Assembly: GCF_013201725.1 (NCBI RefSeq)
Contig: NZ_CP053835.1
Location: forward strand, 248,001 to 312,000
Direction: 5' to 3'
DNA length: 64,000 nucleotides
DNA from: Arcobacter defluvii
GTDB taxonomy: Bacteria > Campylobacterota > Campylobacteria > Campylobacterales > Arcobacteraceae
The notes beneath the pieces were generated by a model that searched no databases, was not told the origin of the DNA, and saw nothing but the letters and a program-made list of their open reading frames with translations. Of this stretch, positions 8,727 through 16,884 are shown in pieces; the stretch's first letter is position 1, and the number at the start of each line of letters is the position of its first letter. Made by a program: the position numbers and the translations under genes.

Positions 8727-10088
8727 ATGAAAGATTTAAAACCCTTAAAACCGAACTTAGAAAAAGAAATTGATAAAATAAGAAAGAAAAAACATACATC
8801 AATAAATTGGTATGATTTAGAAAGTGAAATTGATAGAATTAAAGATTTTGATACTTTTGAAGAAAAAGAAGTGTTATTGTATGAATTCCAAAAACTATTT
8901 TCTAATCAAAATAAATCAATAATAAATGCCTATGATAAAGATTTAGTTATTTATAAAATATTAGAAACAATAATTTTGAATAACCCTATTCAAGTAAGTG
9001 CTACAGAATTGAAAGAAAAAGAATATTTTATTGATAGTGGTATAAAAAATGCAGTTGATAAATCTTTAAAGGTATTGAATCTTTATGAGATAATAGATAA
9101 AAATAAAATTACTCTTCAACAAAATAGGAAAGAATATACATTAAATTTAAATAAGTGGTATAAAAAATCTAAATATAGAATAAATGATAATGAAGTGTTG
9201 GCTATTTTAGCTCCACTTATAACTTCATATATAAATATTGGTTTTATAAATGAATTTAATATTGAAATCTTTTTTGAAAAAATATCTAATATTATTGAAT
9301 ATACTATTCAACCCTCTGCTGAACACAATAAATATTTTGAATTAGAATATGAAATTACTTTTGCTATTGAAATGAAAGATAAATTATATCTCTTGATAAA
9401 AAATAGAAATACTTATGAAGAAATAGAAATTGCACCTATATCAATTATTTTTAATAATGGTAAAAAATATTTGAGATATAAAAATAATGAAACAAATAAA
9501 TATGAAACAAAAGAGTTAAATGATTTAAAACTTAAATTAGAAGAGGATATAGAAGATACAAATATTTTCAATGCTAATATATCAATGCTAAAAGCAGAAG
9601 ATATAAAAATAAAACAACCACCTAAAAAAGCAGAACCAAAACAAATAAAACTTCTTTTAGAGTGTGATAGTGTTATATATGAATACTTTAATATGCTTCC
9701 TTTATCAAATATGATTATCTATGATGAAGAAAAAAAATTAAAAGAGTTTTCTAAAAAATATAACTGTGATTTTATGCCAAATAAGTTTTATATTGAAGCA
9801 ACAGATTATAAAGAAAAATGTATTTCTGTAATTTTTCATTGTTTAGAAAATGTAAAAATTATAGAACCAACTGAACTTAAAAATGACATTATAGAAAGAG
9901 TAAAAATATTTACTAAAAAAAATAATATTGATATTTGTAAGGAAGATAATACACCACCAACCCAACCTATAAAACCTGATAATAATCAAACTTCAAAAAA
10001 TGAAACACCAATTGAAAATATTGAAATTGATAAAAATGGATTGGTGGAAAAAATAAAAAACTCTAAGGGTGGTAATTTGAATTTATAA
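8727..10088 (+). CDS. WYL-domain-like regulator (tentative)
   Basis: A 453-residue protein divergent from the methyltransferase operon. Residues about 70-145 could form a DNA-binding helical region. The central part (about 205-270) has a WYL-like rhythm: KDKLYLLIKNRNTYEEIEIAP, ISIIFNNGKKYLRYKNNE, then a KELNDLKL block. The segment about 310-395 (LLLECDSVIYEYF ... FYIEATDYKEKCISVIFHCL) resembles the WYL C-terminal extension. A low-complexity tail rich in Pro, Asn and Thr follows. WYL proteins are ligand-responsive repressors common in mobile elements and defence loci. The identification is by pattern only. Confidence 0.45.
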   Translation: MKDLKPLKPNLEKEIDKIRKKKHTSINWYDLESEIDRIKDFDTFEEKEVLLYEFQKLFSNQNKSIINAYDKDLVIYKILETIILNNPIQVSATELKEKEYFIDSGIKNAVDKSLKVLNLYEIIDKNKITLQQNRKEYTLNLNKWYKKSKYRINDNEVLAILAPLITSYINIGFINEFNIEIFFEKISNIIEYTIQPSAEHNKYFELEYEITFAIEMKDKLYLLIKNRNTYEEIEIAPISIIFNNGKKYLRYKNNETNKYETKELNDLKLKLEEDIEDTNIFNANISMLKAEDIKIKQPPKKAEPKQIKLLLECDSVIYEYFNMLPLSNMIIYDEEKKLKEFSKKYNCDFMPNKFYIEATDYKEKCISVIFHCLENVKIIEPTELKNDIIERVKIFTKKNNIDICKEDNTPPTQPIKPDNNQTSKNETPIENIEIDKNGLVEKIKNSKGGNLNL

Positions 10089-10217
10089 GGGGTTTTGAAA
10101 GGGGTTTAACCCATTCACAAGAGAGAGAAAAAACTTTTTAAAGTTTATTTCCTATCTTGAAAAGGGTGATGATTTTTAGTCCAATTTCCCATTTAACAAA
10201 AAGGGAAAATGGTGCTA

Positions 10218-10240
10218 TATAATTTTTGTAAATTTACAAA
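10218..10240 (+). promoter_or_regulatory. -10 box and 16-bp palindrome before the relaxase-like gene
   Basis: TATAAT at 10218-10223 is followed at once by the perfect palindrome TTTGTAAATTTACAAA (10225-10240), which covers the expected transcription start and runs into the AAAGG ribosome binding site (ATG at 10249). A repressor bound here would block both the promoter and the start region. Confidence 0.55.
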
Positions 10241-10248
10241 GGTTATAT

Positions 10249-11268
10249 ATGAGAAGACTAAAAAACTGGACTGTCATAATGAAGAGTATAAGTCAAAAAA
10301 ATAAAGACAATGTAAAGTCTTTTTTGAATTTATATGAATACATTTATGACTTAAAAAATCAACACCCTAACCATAACTTAAAAGAGTTCCACAAGGTTGT
10401 GGGATTTGAGGATAGACACCCTCAAATATCTAAAAACTTTTTAAACCTGCAAATGAAAATTGACATAGAGAAGAATTTTCTAATAAGTGGTAAAAAAGCA
10501 AGTGGAAGAAAATCAAGTTATGGGAAAAGCATTCTTTTATCTTTGCCTTCTTCTATACAATTAGAAGAAAAAGATTATAAAAGAATAAGAGATTTAATAC
10601 TTATAAGATTAGTTAATTTTATAAGTTCTGAATACAAATTAAATTATGATAAATCTCAAAGAGATAGATTTATCAATAATTATATTCTCTCAACTGCTCA
10701 TTTACAAAATAGCAACAATCATATAAATATTTTAGTTCCTAATGTTTTTATAGATTACAAAAATGAAAATAAACTGTTAAGAATTGACTTAGGCAAAAGA
10801 AGATTTTCTTACTTTATAAAACAAAGTTTCAACTATATAATGCTTCAATATTTTAATAATAACTATTTAGATTATGAAATCCAAGCCCATAATAAAATCA
10901 GTAAGAAAACAAATTCACAATATTACTATAAACTAAAACAAGTGGAAGAACAAAAACAAGACTTAACCCATCAAATCTCTAATATGAAGAACTTATTTAA
11001 CTTAACTAATGAAAACTTTACTAAATTGCAAAAAAGAGTAGATATCTACCTAAATAGAATGGATACAGCAATACAAGAGCAGAACAAAGAAAAATTTGAG
11101 AAAAATAAAGAACTTATTGAAAGAAATTTAGAAAAAATAAAAGAAGAACTTCAAAAAGATTATTCAAAAACACCATCTAAACCTGACTTGTTGTCAATAT
11201 TTGACAAGATAAAAATAGAACTTGAAAATAAATCTTATACTAATACAAAATCAGGATTAACAAGGTAA
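10249..11268 (+). CDS. Possible mobilization relaxase-like protein
   Basis: A 339-residue protein. The middle shows SILLSLPSSIQLEEKDYKRI followed after about 50 residues by STAHLQNSNNHINILVPN. A short 'slP ... H ... nHINilv' pattern of this kind occurs in MobA/VirD2-type relaxases, where the paired histidines bind metal. The classic three-His cluster is not complete. The C-terminal third (about 225-310) is a Lys/Glu/Gln-rich coiled coil. It lies upstream of a Rep_3 gene, which suits plasmid mobilization. A replication or DNA-binding role is also possible. Confidence 0.4.
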   Translation: MRRLKNWTVIMKSISQKNKDNVKSFLNLYEYIYDLKNQHPNHNLKEFHKVVGFEDRHPQISKNFLNLQMKIDIEKNFLISGKKASGRKSSYGKSILLSLPSSIQLEEKDYKRIRDLILIRLVNFISSEYKLNYDKSQRDRFINNYILSTAHLQNSNNHINILVPNVFIDYKNENKLLRIDLGKRRFSYFIKQSFNYIMLQYFNNNYLDYEIQAHNKISKKTNSQYYYKLKQVEEQKQDLTHQISNMKNLFNLTNENFTKLQKRVDIYLNRMDTAIQEQNKEKFEKNKELIERNLEKIKEELQKDYSKTPSKPDLLSIFDKIKIELENKSYTNTKSGLTR

Positions 11269-11271
11269 AAA

Positions 11272-11478
11272 ATGGACTCACTTCACACAATATCAAATAG
11301 ACAAAAAAAACAAATTGAAAAATTTGAAGAACATAAACCAAAATTAGATTTAGTAATTAACTGCCTATATAGAAGTGAATTGCTAACAGAGGAAGAAAAA
11401 GAGCATTTAGAAGTTTCATTAAAATATATTATTCATATTATGGATAAATATAAATTATCTGAAGGGTTGGACTTCTAA
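11272..11478 (+). CDS. Small hypothetical protein
   Basis: A 68-residue acidic, helical protein with no recognised domain (SNRQKKQIEKFEEHKPKLDL, then LTEEEKEHLEVSLKYIIHIM). It begins three bases after the relaxase-like stop and is followed after one base by another small frame, so it belongs to the same transcript. Its function is unknown; accessory proteins of this size often accompany relaxases. Confidence 0.6.
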   Translation: MDSLHTISNRQKKQIEKFEEHKPKLDLVINCLYRSELLTEEEKEHLEVSLKYIIHIMDKYKLSEGLDF

Positions 11479-11479
11479 A

Positions 11480-11623
11480 ATGTTTTTACTTTTACAATTC
11501 TTAATGGACACAACAGATATTTTAGAAATATTTTCACAATTTGAAAAAAAGAAAGGTGCAAGTTCTAATTCTATTTCTTTAAAACCTAAACCCCCTAAGG
11601 GATTTTTTGATAAAAGAAAATAA
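11480..11623 (+). CDS. Very small hypothetical protein
   Basis: ATG at 11480 opens a 47-residue frame ending at TAA 11621-11623. The first nine residues are hydrophobic (MFLLLQFLM), followed by an acidic helix and a basic tail rich in Lys and Pro (KPKPPKGFFDKRK). The ATG is one base after the previous stop, consistent with coupling. The Shine-Dalgarno is weak. It may be real, but support is positional only. Confidence 0.4.
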   Translation: MFLLLQFLMDTTDILEIFSQFEKKKGASSNSISLKPKPPKGFFDKRK

Positions 11624-12093
11624 AATTTCTTCTATCTTCAATCATAAATTAGCAGTCATGAAGCAAGAAAAATAAATTTTTTTATTAAAAATATAATGCT
11701 CTAATTTTTTTAATTGCTTTATGTTTAAATAGTTAATATTATTTAGGAAAGTTCTTCTTAATTAATAAAACCATCTCAATGGGTTCTAATGGTTCGCTAA
11801 TTTATTTCTTATAGAAAAAAGCAAAACATTAAAGGAGTAAAATTTTATTTCAAAAATTTATTCATAAAATCTTTATAGCAAGAGCGAATTCATCAAGGCT
11901 ATATATCTTACTGAATTATATGTTTTTAAAAAAATGAAATAAACTCCTATAAAATAGGCTCTGTGTTAGGTTCTATAATTCTTAAAATAGAGTAATTAGG
12001 GCTTTTTTACAATTTATTGTGCTTTCCTTAGTTTTAATTTGATTTATTGTTTTTATTGCTATAAACTGAAAATAAAGAAAGGTTTTATAGTAA
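11624..12093. other. 470-bp non-coding region upstream of rep, candidate replication origin region
   Basis: No convincing gene on either strand. The stretch is very AT-rich. It contains a short dyad CCTATAAAATAGG and three TTTATTG copies at 12013, 12043 and 12052 just before the Rep_3 gene. Plasmids with Rep_3 initiators often carry iterons here, but I do not see long regular iterons. Regulation of rep or an antisense RNA is possible. Confidence 0.35.
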
Positions 12094-13014
12094 ATGGAAG
12101 AAGAATTTGTAATATATAAACCCAAACCTTTAATTTATATCAGCAATTTAACACAAAGAGAAAGGTTAATAGTTAATTTTTTAATAAAATTGGTTAATAC
12201 CCAAAATAAAGAAGAAAACCCTAAATATGTGTTTAGAGTAGGAAACATAAAAAATATTTGTAATATTAGGGATTTTGAAGCAATTAGAGCTATTTTATAT
12301 AATCTATTTGAAACAAATTTAGAAATTGATTTATTAAAAAATAAAAGAAAATTAAAAATAATGAAAAACATATCAATGAAGAAATCAGAAGTGAGCATTA
12401 CTTTTTCAAATGAATTTATGGAATTATTTAAAATAAATTCCTATGCTAATATTGATATAAAAGAACAAACAAAACTAAAATCAAAATATTCAATTATTGT
12501 ATATGAAATGATAAAAGATTATTATAGAACAAATAATTCATTTGTTCAAATTCCTCATATTGAAATTGATACATTTAAAAATCTAATGGGATTTAAAAAT
12601 ATTTCTAATTATGATTTGAAAAAAATTGTATTAGAAAAAATTATTGTAGATATAAATAAAAACACTAATTTTAATTTTACCTATAAATTTTTAAATAAAA
12701 TTGGAAGTAAAAAACCTACTCATATAGAATTGAAATTTTCCAAAGAAAAATCAATTATTCCTAAAATTGAAAATAAAAAATCTGATGCTGAAACTTTGAA
12801 AGAAATTGAAAAAAAAATGGAATGCCTAAGGCTTAAAGATATTGAGAATGAAAAAAAAATGGAATGGTTAAAACTTGAAGATATTAAAATTGCTAAAAGA
12901 AGAGACGCATTAACCAAACAAGAAATATATTGTGAAGAAACCACAAGCAGGTATGAAAGATATATGAATGACTATGAGAAAAGGATTGATGAAAAGAGGG
13001 GTGAGGAAGAGTAA
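12094..13014 (+). CDS. Rep_3-family replication initiation protein
   Basis: A 306-residue protein with the double winged-helix layout of RepE/RepB-type plasmid initiators. WH1 covers about 10-125 (LIYISNLTQRERLIVNFLIKL ... VSITFSNEFMELF). WH2 covers about 125-220 (LKSKYSIIVYEMIKDYY, IDTFKNLMGFKN, LKKIVLEKIIVDINKNTN, PTHIELKF). The C-terminal 80 residues are a charged coiled coil with a KKMEC/WLKLEDI near-duplication. Such proteins bind iterons and load the helicase. An initiator inside an integrated element implies a plasmid ancestry or an excised replicating form. Confidence 0.8.
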   Translation: MEEEFVIYKPKPLIYISNLTQRERLIVNFLIKLVNTQNKEENPKYVFRVGNIKNICNIRDFEAIRAILYNLFETNLEIDLLKNKRKLKIMKNISMKKSEVSITFSNEFMELFKINSYANIDIKEQTKLKSKYSIIVYEMIKDYYRTNNSFVQIPHIEIDTFKNLMGFKNISNYDLKKIVLEKIIVDINKNTNFNFTYKFLNKIGSKKPTHIELKFSKEKSIIPKIENKKSDAETLKEIEKKMECLRLKDIENEKKMEWLKLEDIKIAKRRDALTKQEIYCEETTSRYERYMNDYEKRIDEKRGEEE

Positions 13015-13031
13015 TATTGAAACAATAAAGC

Positions 13032-13061
13032 CTTATAAGTATTTATTTTACTTATAAGTAT
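13032..13061. repeat. Two CTTATAAGTAT repeats, operator-like
   Basis: CTTATAAGTAT occurs at 13032-13042 and 13051-13061, 19 bp apart. Each copy contains the palindrome CTTATAAG. They lie between rep and the cargo genes and could be a Rep or repressor binding pair controlling the operon that starts at 13109. Confidence 0.4.
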
Positions 13062-13108
13062 ATATTAAGTGAATTAAGTTTATTATTTCAAATATAAGGA
13101 GTTAAATT

Positions 13109-13600
13109 ATGACTGAAATAATAAACAAAATATTAGAAAATTCTAAGAGAGCTTATAAAAAAAGTATTTTAATTAATAATGAAGAGTTAGAAGAGTTACT
13201 TTTTTCAATAATTACAGATACAAAAAGAGTTTTGGATGAAGTTACTAGTGAAGAAAAAAACATAAATAATGTATCTTCTCAAAATAGAACAGAAGAAGAA
13301 GAAATTAAAAGAGTAAGAAAAAAAATTCCTTCATGGTTTTCTAAACCAAATCAATATAACCATAAAATTTTAGTGGCTTATATGAAATTATCTAACAAAA
13401 ATAAAAATACAATAACTATAGAAGAATTGGAAAAAGAAGCAGGATTAAAAAATAGTCAAGTTTTTATTTCAAATTTTAATCAAATGAAAATTATATCTTA
13501 TAAAAATCATGGAAAAGTTTTTACTGAAGAAAACGGGATTGTTACTTTGTGGTTTCCAATTGCTGATTATATTGTAGAAGAATATGAGAAAATGAAATAA
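13109..13600 (+). CDS. Hypothetical protein with C-terminal winged-helix-like region
   Basis: A 163-residue protein, not recognised. The N-terminal 90 residues are charged. The C-terminal part (about 72-163) runs IPSWFSKPNQYNHKILVAYMKL, TIEELEKEAGL, FISNFNQMK and GKVFTEENGIVTLWFPI. This alternation of helices and a beta-wing suggests a winged-helix DNA-binding domain. A good ribosome binding site (AAGGAG) precedes ATG 13109. It follows two palindromic repeats and precedes the cargo genes, so it may be their regulator or a partition-type protein. No function is assigned. Confidence 0.55.
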   Translation: MTEIINKILENSKRAYKKSILINNEELEELLFSIITDTKRVLDEVTSEEKNINNVSSQNRTEEEEIKRVRKKIPSWFSKPNQYNHKILVAYMKLSNKNKNTITIEELEKEAGLKNSQVFISNFNQMKIISYKNHGKVFTEENGIVTLWFPIADYIVEEYEKMK

Positions 13601-13643
13601 GGTGGATAATGTGAGAAAGAACTATAATAAAGGGGGAATTTAA

Positions 13644-14099
13644 ATGAGTGGTAATCATCAATATACATCTGACTATGAAAAAGATTTTTTGTTAAATGAG
13701 TTGAAGTTAAAACAAATTAGAAATACTACTATTTTTATTAAAAATGATATTTTTTGTTTATCTCCCTCTTTATCGTTAAATAAAAGTAAATTTTATTGGT
13801 TTGATTTAAGAGAAATTAATATAAGTAAATTTAATGGAATGAAATATTTAAAATTTTTAATTTTAATAAGAGTTGTAGATAAAGGTTTTATATTATTAAA
13901 TTTTGAAGAAATAGAAAAGATAATGCAATCGCACACAAAAGAAGAAAAAAATCTATTGAAAGTATGGGGCTTTAAAATTGAGATAAAAGATAAGTCTGTA
14001 AAAATAATAAATAAAAAAGATAAATCTATTTTGTTATCTTCTTTTTTCAACAAGGAAGAGATTAAAATAAATTTTTTTGAGGGAATAAATAATGATTAA
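13644..14099 (+). CDS. Hypothetical protein, island cargo
   Basis: A 151-residue Lys/Ile-rich protein without recognised domain or signal peptide. It contains short beta-type segments (FYWFDLREINISKFNGMKYLKFLILIRVV) and a basic region near 115-135. AAAGGGGGA precedes the ATG. It overlaps the next gene by 8 bases, so its translation is coupled to the secreted protein that follows, which suggests joint function. Confidence 0.55.
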   Translation: MSGNHQYTSDYEKDFLLNELKLKQIRNTTIFIKNDIFCLSPSLSLNKSKFYWFDLREINISKFNGMKYLKFLILIRVVDKGFILLNFEEIEKIMQSHTKEEKNLLKVWGFKIEIKDKSVKIINKKDKSILLSSFFNKEEIKINFFEGINND

Positions 14100-15465
14100 A
14101 ATACTAACAATTATTTTTATCTTTAATACTCTTTTATTTGCAAATAAAGAAGTCTATAATAATATAATCAAAAATTATGAGCCAAAAAAAATGAGTAATA
14201 TTGAACTATCAGAAGAACAATTAAATCAACTTTGTGGAGAAAAACATTTTTCAACTGAATGTGAGATAATAAGTTTATCTATAGATAATGAAACTACAAA
14301 AAAAAGAATAGTCTATATATTAGAAGAAATAACAAAAAAATATAAACTTGATGAAAAATTAGCAATTAATCTAAATACTAAATTTATGAACTATATTGAA
14401 GAAAATCAAAAAATTGATAATATAGTTTCTTTTTGTAATTCTTCACTTTGTTCTTTGAAATCTATTCAATCAGGTTTGGAATCTTTTGAAAGTGCTTTAA
14501 AATTTGTCTTAAATAATAAAATTATTAAATCTGATAATAAAGAATTATCAAGTTATTTCAGTTTGAATGATATAGACAATCTTTATTTAGATAATTATAA
14601 TTTTATTGTAAATACAAAAAAGGGTGCAGAAATAGAAAAACCTCTTATTTTTAAAAATGATTTTTTACAGATAGAAAAACTTTGGAATCAATATGAACTA
14701 AGTTTAAAAAAATTTTTAGAAAAAACAAGCAAATTTGACTTGGAATGGATACGAGTATTTTATGAAATTAAATATAATTATTCAATTAGACTAAAGGAAT
14801 ATTTTCAAGAGATAAATTCTCAAAATAAGTCAAATGAAATATATGAAAGATATGCCATTTTAGAGTTAGAAAAATATTCTAAAAATAATAAATTTTTTGA
14901 CAATATTGATAATAATGACTTAAACCATAATTTAGAAAAAAAATATAACCTTAGTGAGAATGAAGTTTTATTATTATATTCATCATATAATAAATTTAAC
15001 TGCCATATTTGTGTTCCAAAAATGAGTTGGTTTTATCTAAAAAATGAAAATAATAAATGGAAAATCAAAAAATCTATTATAAATAAAGAGACACAACTTG
15101 GAACATGGGGAAGTTTTGTAGTGCCAAGATTAATTAAGCCTAAAAAAGATTTATTCGTTTTTAAATATGATTTTACTTATGTTAATCAAGGTTTTAGTGA
15201 AGATTTTGTTACACTTGAATTATTTAATAATGGAAAATTTGAAGAAATATTTCATAATGAATTCGGTTTGAATGATGCTGGTGCATATGATACTATTAAG
15301 AATGATTGGGGAAGCAGAATTGATTTTGTAAATAGTAAAAATGAAATACCAAATTTATTAATAGAAAAAATAGGTTTAAAGAATTCAAGAATTTTTTATG
15401 ATAAAAAAATTTATATTTTCAATAAGGGTAAATACAAATTAATAAAAGAAAAAGGGAAGATATAA
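14092..15465 (+). CDS. Exported hypothetical protein, island cargo
   Basis: A 457-residue protein with a clear signal peptide (IKILTIIFIFNTLLFA, cleavage near residue 18). The mature part has cysteines near LNQLCGEKHFSTECEI and FCNSSLCSLKS, and later a FNCHICVPKMSW block with CxxC spacing, so periplasmic disulfides are plausible. The C-terminal third appears beta-rich (KDLFVFKYDFTYVNQG ...). No family is recognised. It is preceded by GAGGGA and coupled to its upstream neighbour; the next gene starts two bases after its stop. Confidence 0.6.
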   Translation: MIKILTIIFIFNTLLFANKEVYNNIIKNYEPKKMSNIELSEEQLNQLCGEKHFSTECEIISLSIDNETTKKRIVYILEEITKKYKLDEKLAINLNTKFMNYIEENQKIDNIVSFCNSSLCSLKSIQSGLESFESALKFVLNNKIIKSDNKELSSYFSLNDIDNLYLDNYNFIVNTKKGAEIEKPLIFKNDFLQIEKLWNQYELSLKKFLEKTSKFDLEWIRVFYEIKYNYSIRLKEYFQEINSQNKSNEIYERYAILELEKYSKNNKFFDNIDNNDLNHNLEKKYNLSENEVLLLYSSYNKFNCHICVPKMSWFYLKNENNKWKIKKSIINKETQLGTWGSFVVPRLIKPKKDLFVFKYDFTYVNQGFSEDFVTLELFNNGKFEEIFHNEFGLNDAGAYDTIKNDWGSRIDFVNSKNEIPNLLIEKIGLKNSRIFYDKKIYIFNKGKYKLIKEKGKI

Positions 15466-15467
15466 TA

Positions 15468-16148
15468 ATGATAGATAAAATGTTTGATTCTGGAATCACT
15501 GGTGGAATAGTTGCTTTAATTGCATTTTTAATAACATTTTTAATATTTAAGATTATAAAAAAAACTCTAAAAGAAAAAAGTTTTTTTATAGTTTTTGGTA
15601 TATTAATGACTATTCTTTGGATAGGTTTAAAGACTTTTCCTATTGATTTAAATTCTGGTGATAATGCAAAACTGATTTCTAATAATATAGAATATAACAT
15701 CATTATTAAAAATGATTATATCGACATTAATGGGTATAAATTGTCTTCTAATGATTTTAAATTAATAAGTGAGTTATTTAAAATAGATATGAATAAGTTA
15801 TCAACATATGATTTTTATGGAATGATGGAATATAATCCAATCACTCCAATTCCAATTATGAAGAGTTCAATTTTAAAAAGTGATAGTCCTCTTTATCATA
15901 GTATTTTTATAAACTTTGAAAAATATTTTCAACCAATTTTAATTGATAATATAAAAATAGAAAGAAATATGTCATCAGAATTTGTAAGAAAATATTTAGG
16001 TGAGCAATACTTCAAACCTGTAGTGAATAAAGATAAATATAGTAATTATAAATATGAGACTGAAACACGCAAAATAATTTTTGGTTTTACAGATAATAAG
16101 TTAATAGATATGGAAATCTTTTTAATAAAAAATGTAATGAATATTTAA
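15468..16148 (+). CDS. Membrane-anchored hypothetical protein, island cargo
   Basis: A 226-residue protein with two N-terminal hydrophobic segments (about 10-28, GGIVALIAFLITFLIFKII, and about 38-56, FIVFGILMTILWIGLKTF). A soluble C-terminal domain of about 160 residues probably faces the periplasm. No family is recognised. It is the last gene of the 13109-16148 unit, closed by a strong terminator. An inner-membrane protein paired with a secreted one could be an immunity or anchoring partner; that is speculation from order alone. Confidence 0.55.
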   Translation: MIDKMFDSGITGGIVALIAFLITFLIFKIIKKTLKEKSFFIVFGILMTILWIGLKTFPIDLNSGDNAKLISNNIEYNIIIKNDYIDINGYKLSSNDFKLISELFKIDMNKLSTYDFYGMMEYNPITPIPIMKSSILKSDSPLYHSIFINFEKYFQPILIDNIKIERNMSSEFVRKYLGEQYFKPVVNKDKYSNYKYETETRKIIFGFTDNKLIDMEIFLIKNVMNI

Positions 16149-16163
16149 AGCAATAATATTAAA

Positions 16164-16191
16164 AAAATAGCCAAATTTAATTGGCTATTTT
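16164..16191 (+). terminator. Intrinsic terminator after the cargo operon
   Basis: AAAATAGCCAA (16164-16174) pairs with TTGGCTATTTT (16181-16191) around a 6-nt loop and runs into a T-rich tract (TTCTTTT). It sits 15 bases after the last cargo stop. Confidence 0.85.
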
Positions 16192-16238
16192 TTCTTTTAC
16201 AAAGATATTTAATCATACATAAATATGAATAAGTGATT

Positions 16239-16385
16239 TTACAGTGATACTATAACCTGATTTTCTTCCACTTGTTTTACATAATCAACTTTTGATAAAA
16301 ACTTTTGGAATTCAGCCCATCTAATGGCTACTAAACTTTCATTTTGTGAGAAACTTTTTAATACTGAACTTTGAAACATTGACAT
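16239..16385 (-). CDS. Small hypothetical ORF, possible gene remnant
   Basis: ATG at 16385 opens a 48-residue frame with a TAA at 16241-16239. The sequence begins MSMFQSSVLKSFSQ and continues with AIRWAEFQKFL and YVKQVEENQ. This resembles the first 40-50 residues typical of type IIG restriction-modification enzymes in Campylobacterota, after which the frame ends. It may be the degraded head of such a gene or an independent small protein. The resemblance is from memory of the pattern, not a search. Confidence 0.35.
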   Translation of the reverse strand: MSMFQSSVLKSFSQNESLVAIRWAEFQKFLSKVDYVKQVEENQVIVSL

Positions 16386-16386
16386 A

Positions 16387-16427
16387 AAAATAAAACCTTT
16401 TAATAATAATTAAATAGGTTTTATTTT
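16387..16427 (-). terminator. Inverted repeat, probable terminator for the leftward gene at 16479
   Basis: AAAATAAAACCT (16387-16398) and AGGTTTTATTTT (16416-16427) are perfectly complementary with a 17-nt loop. Read leftward, the stem ends in ATTTTT. It lies between the 16479-16745 gene and the small ORF at 16239-16385. Confidence 0.5.
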
Positions 16428-16478
16428 ATCTAAAAGTAGCAAAAAGTTATGAGTTTGATTTTCTTTTCTATTGATTAA

Positions 16479-16745
16479 TTATTCAAATATACACCCCATT
16501 TTTTCCAACATACCTTTAATATCAGGTTCAACTAAATAAGTTCTATTTTCTGAAACATTTCTTAAATAAGCCTCACAATAGTCTTCAATAAGACTTTTTA
16601 TATATTTCACATTATGTGATGCTTCTTCTTCTGAACAATAAACACTTGTTTGACTGTTCCAAACCATACCTTTTAAACAATATACAATTGAATTTTCAAT
16701 ATCTGATAACTCTGGTGATACTAAATCATAATTTGTTATACTCAT
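16479..16745 (-). CDS. Small hypothetical protein
   Basis: About 88 residues, not recognised. It is acidic and contains SPELSDIENSIVYCLKGMVWN, EEASHNVKYIKSLIEDYCEAYL and a C-terminal MGCIFE. I choose ATG 16745 because AGGA lies seven bases upstream (16753-16756). The frame continues upstream to 16811, but that extension (MARFFYCYKITIQ...) covers the ribosome binding site and the AT-rich leader and is probably not translated. Probably a small helical regulatory or accessory protein of the island. Confidence 0.5.
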   Translation of the reverse strand: MSITNYDLVSPELSDIENSIVYCLKGMVWNSQTSVYCSEEEASHNVKYIKSLIEDYCEAYLRNVSENRTYLVEPDIKGMLEKMGCIFE

Positions 16746-16852
16746 TTTCATTTCCTTTAATTTTTTTGTTTTTTGTATAGTAATTTTATAGCAATAAAAA
16801 AACCTTGCCAAATTAAAATGATAGGTTTAAAAAGAAATTTATAAATTTATAA

Positions 16853-16877
16853 AAAAGATAGGGAAAGCCTATCTTTT
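16853..16877 (-). terminator. Terminator after the J-domain gene
   Basis: AAAAGATAGG (16853-16862) pairs with CCTATCTTTT (16868-16877) around GAAAG. Read leftward it follows the 16885 stop by 7 bases and ends in a T-run. Confidence 0.8.
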
Positions 16878-16884
16878 AAAATAT

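Noticed and set aside
12013-12058. Three TTTATTG copies before rep considered as iterons
   Set aside because: The unit is only 7 bp, spacing is uneven (30 and 9 bp), and such words are common in this AT-rich DNA.
16746-16811. Upstream extension of the 16479-16745 protein
   Set aside because: It would cover the AGGA ribosome binding site and has no start signal of its own; ATG 16745 is better supported.
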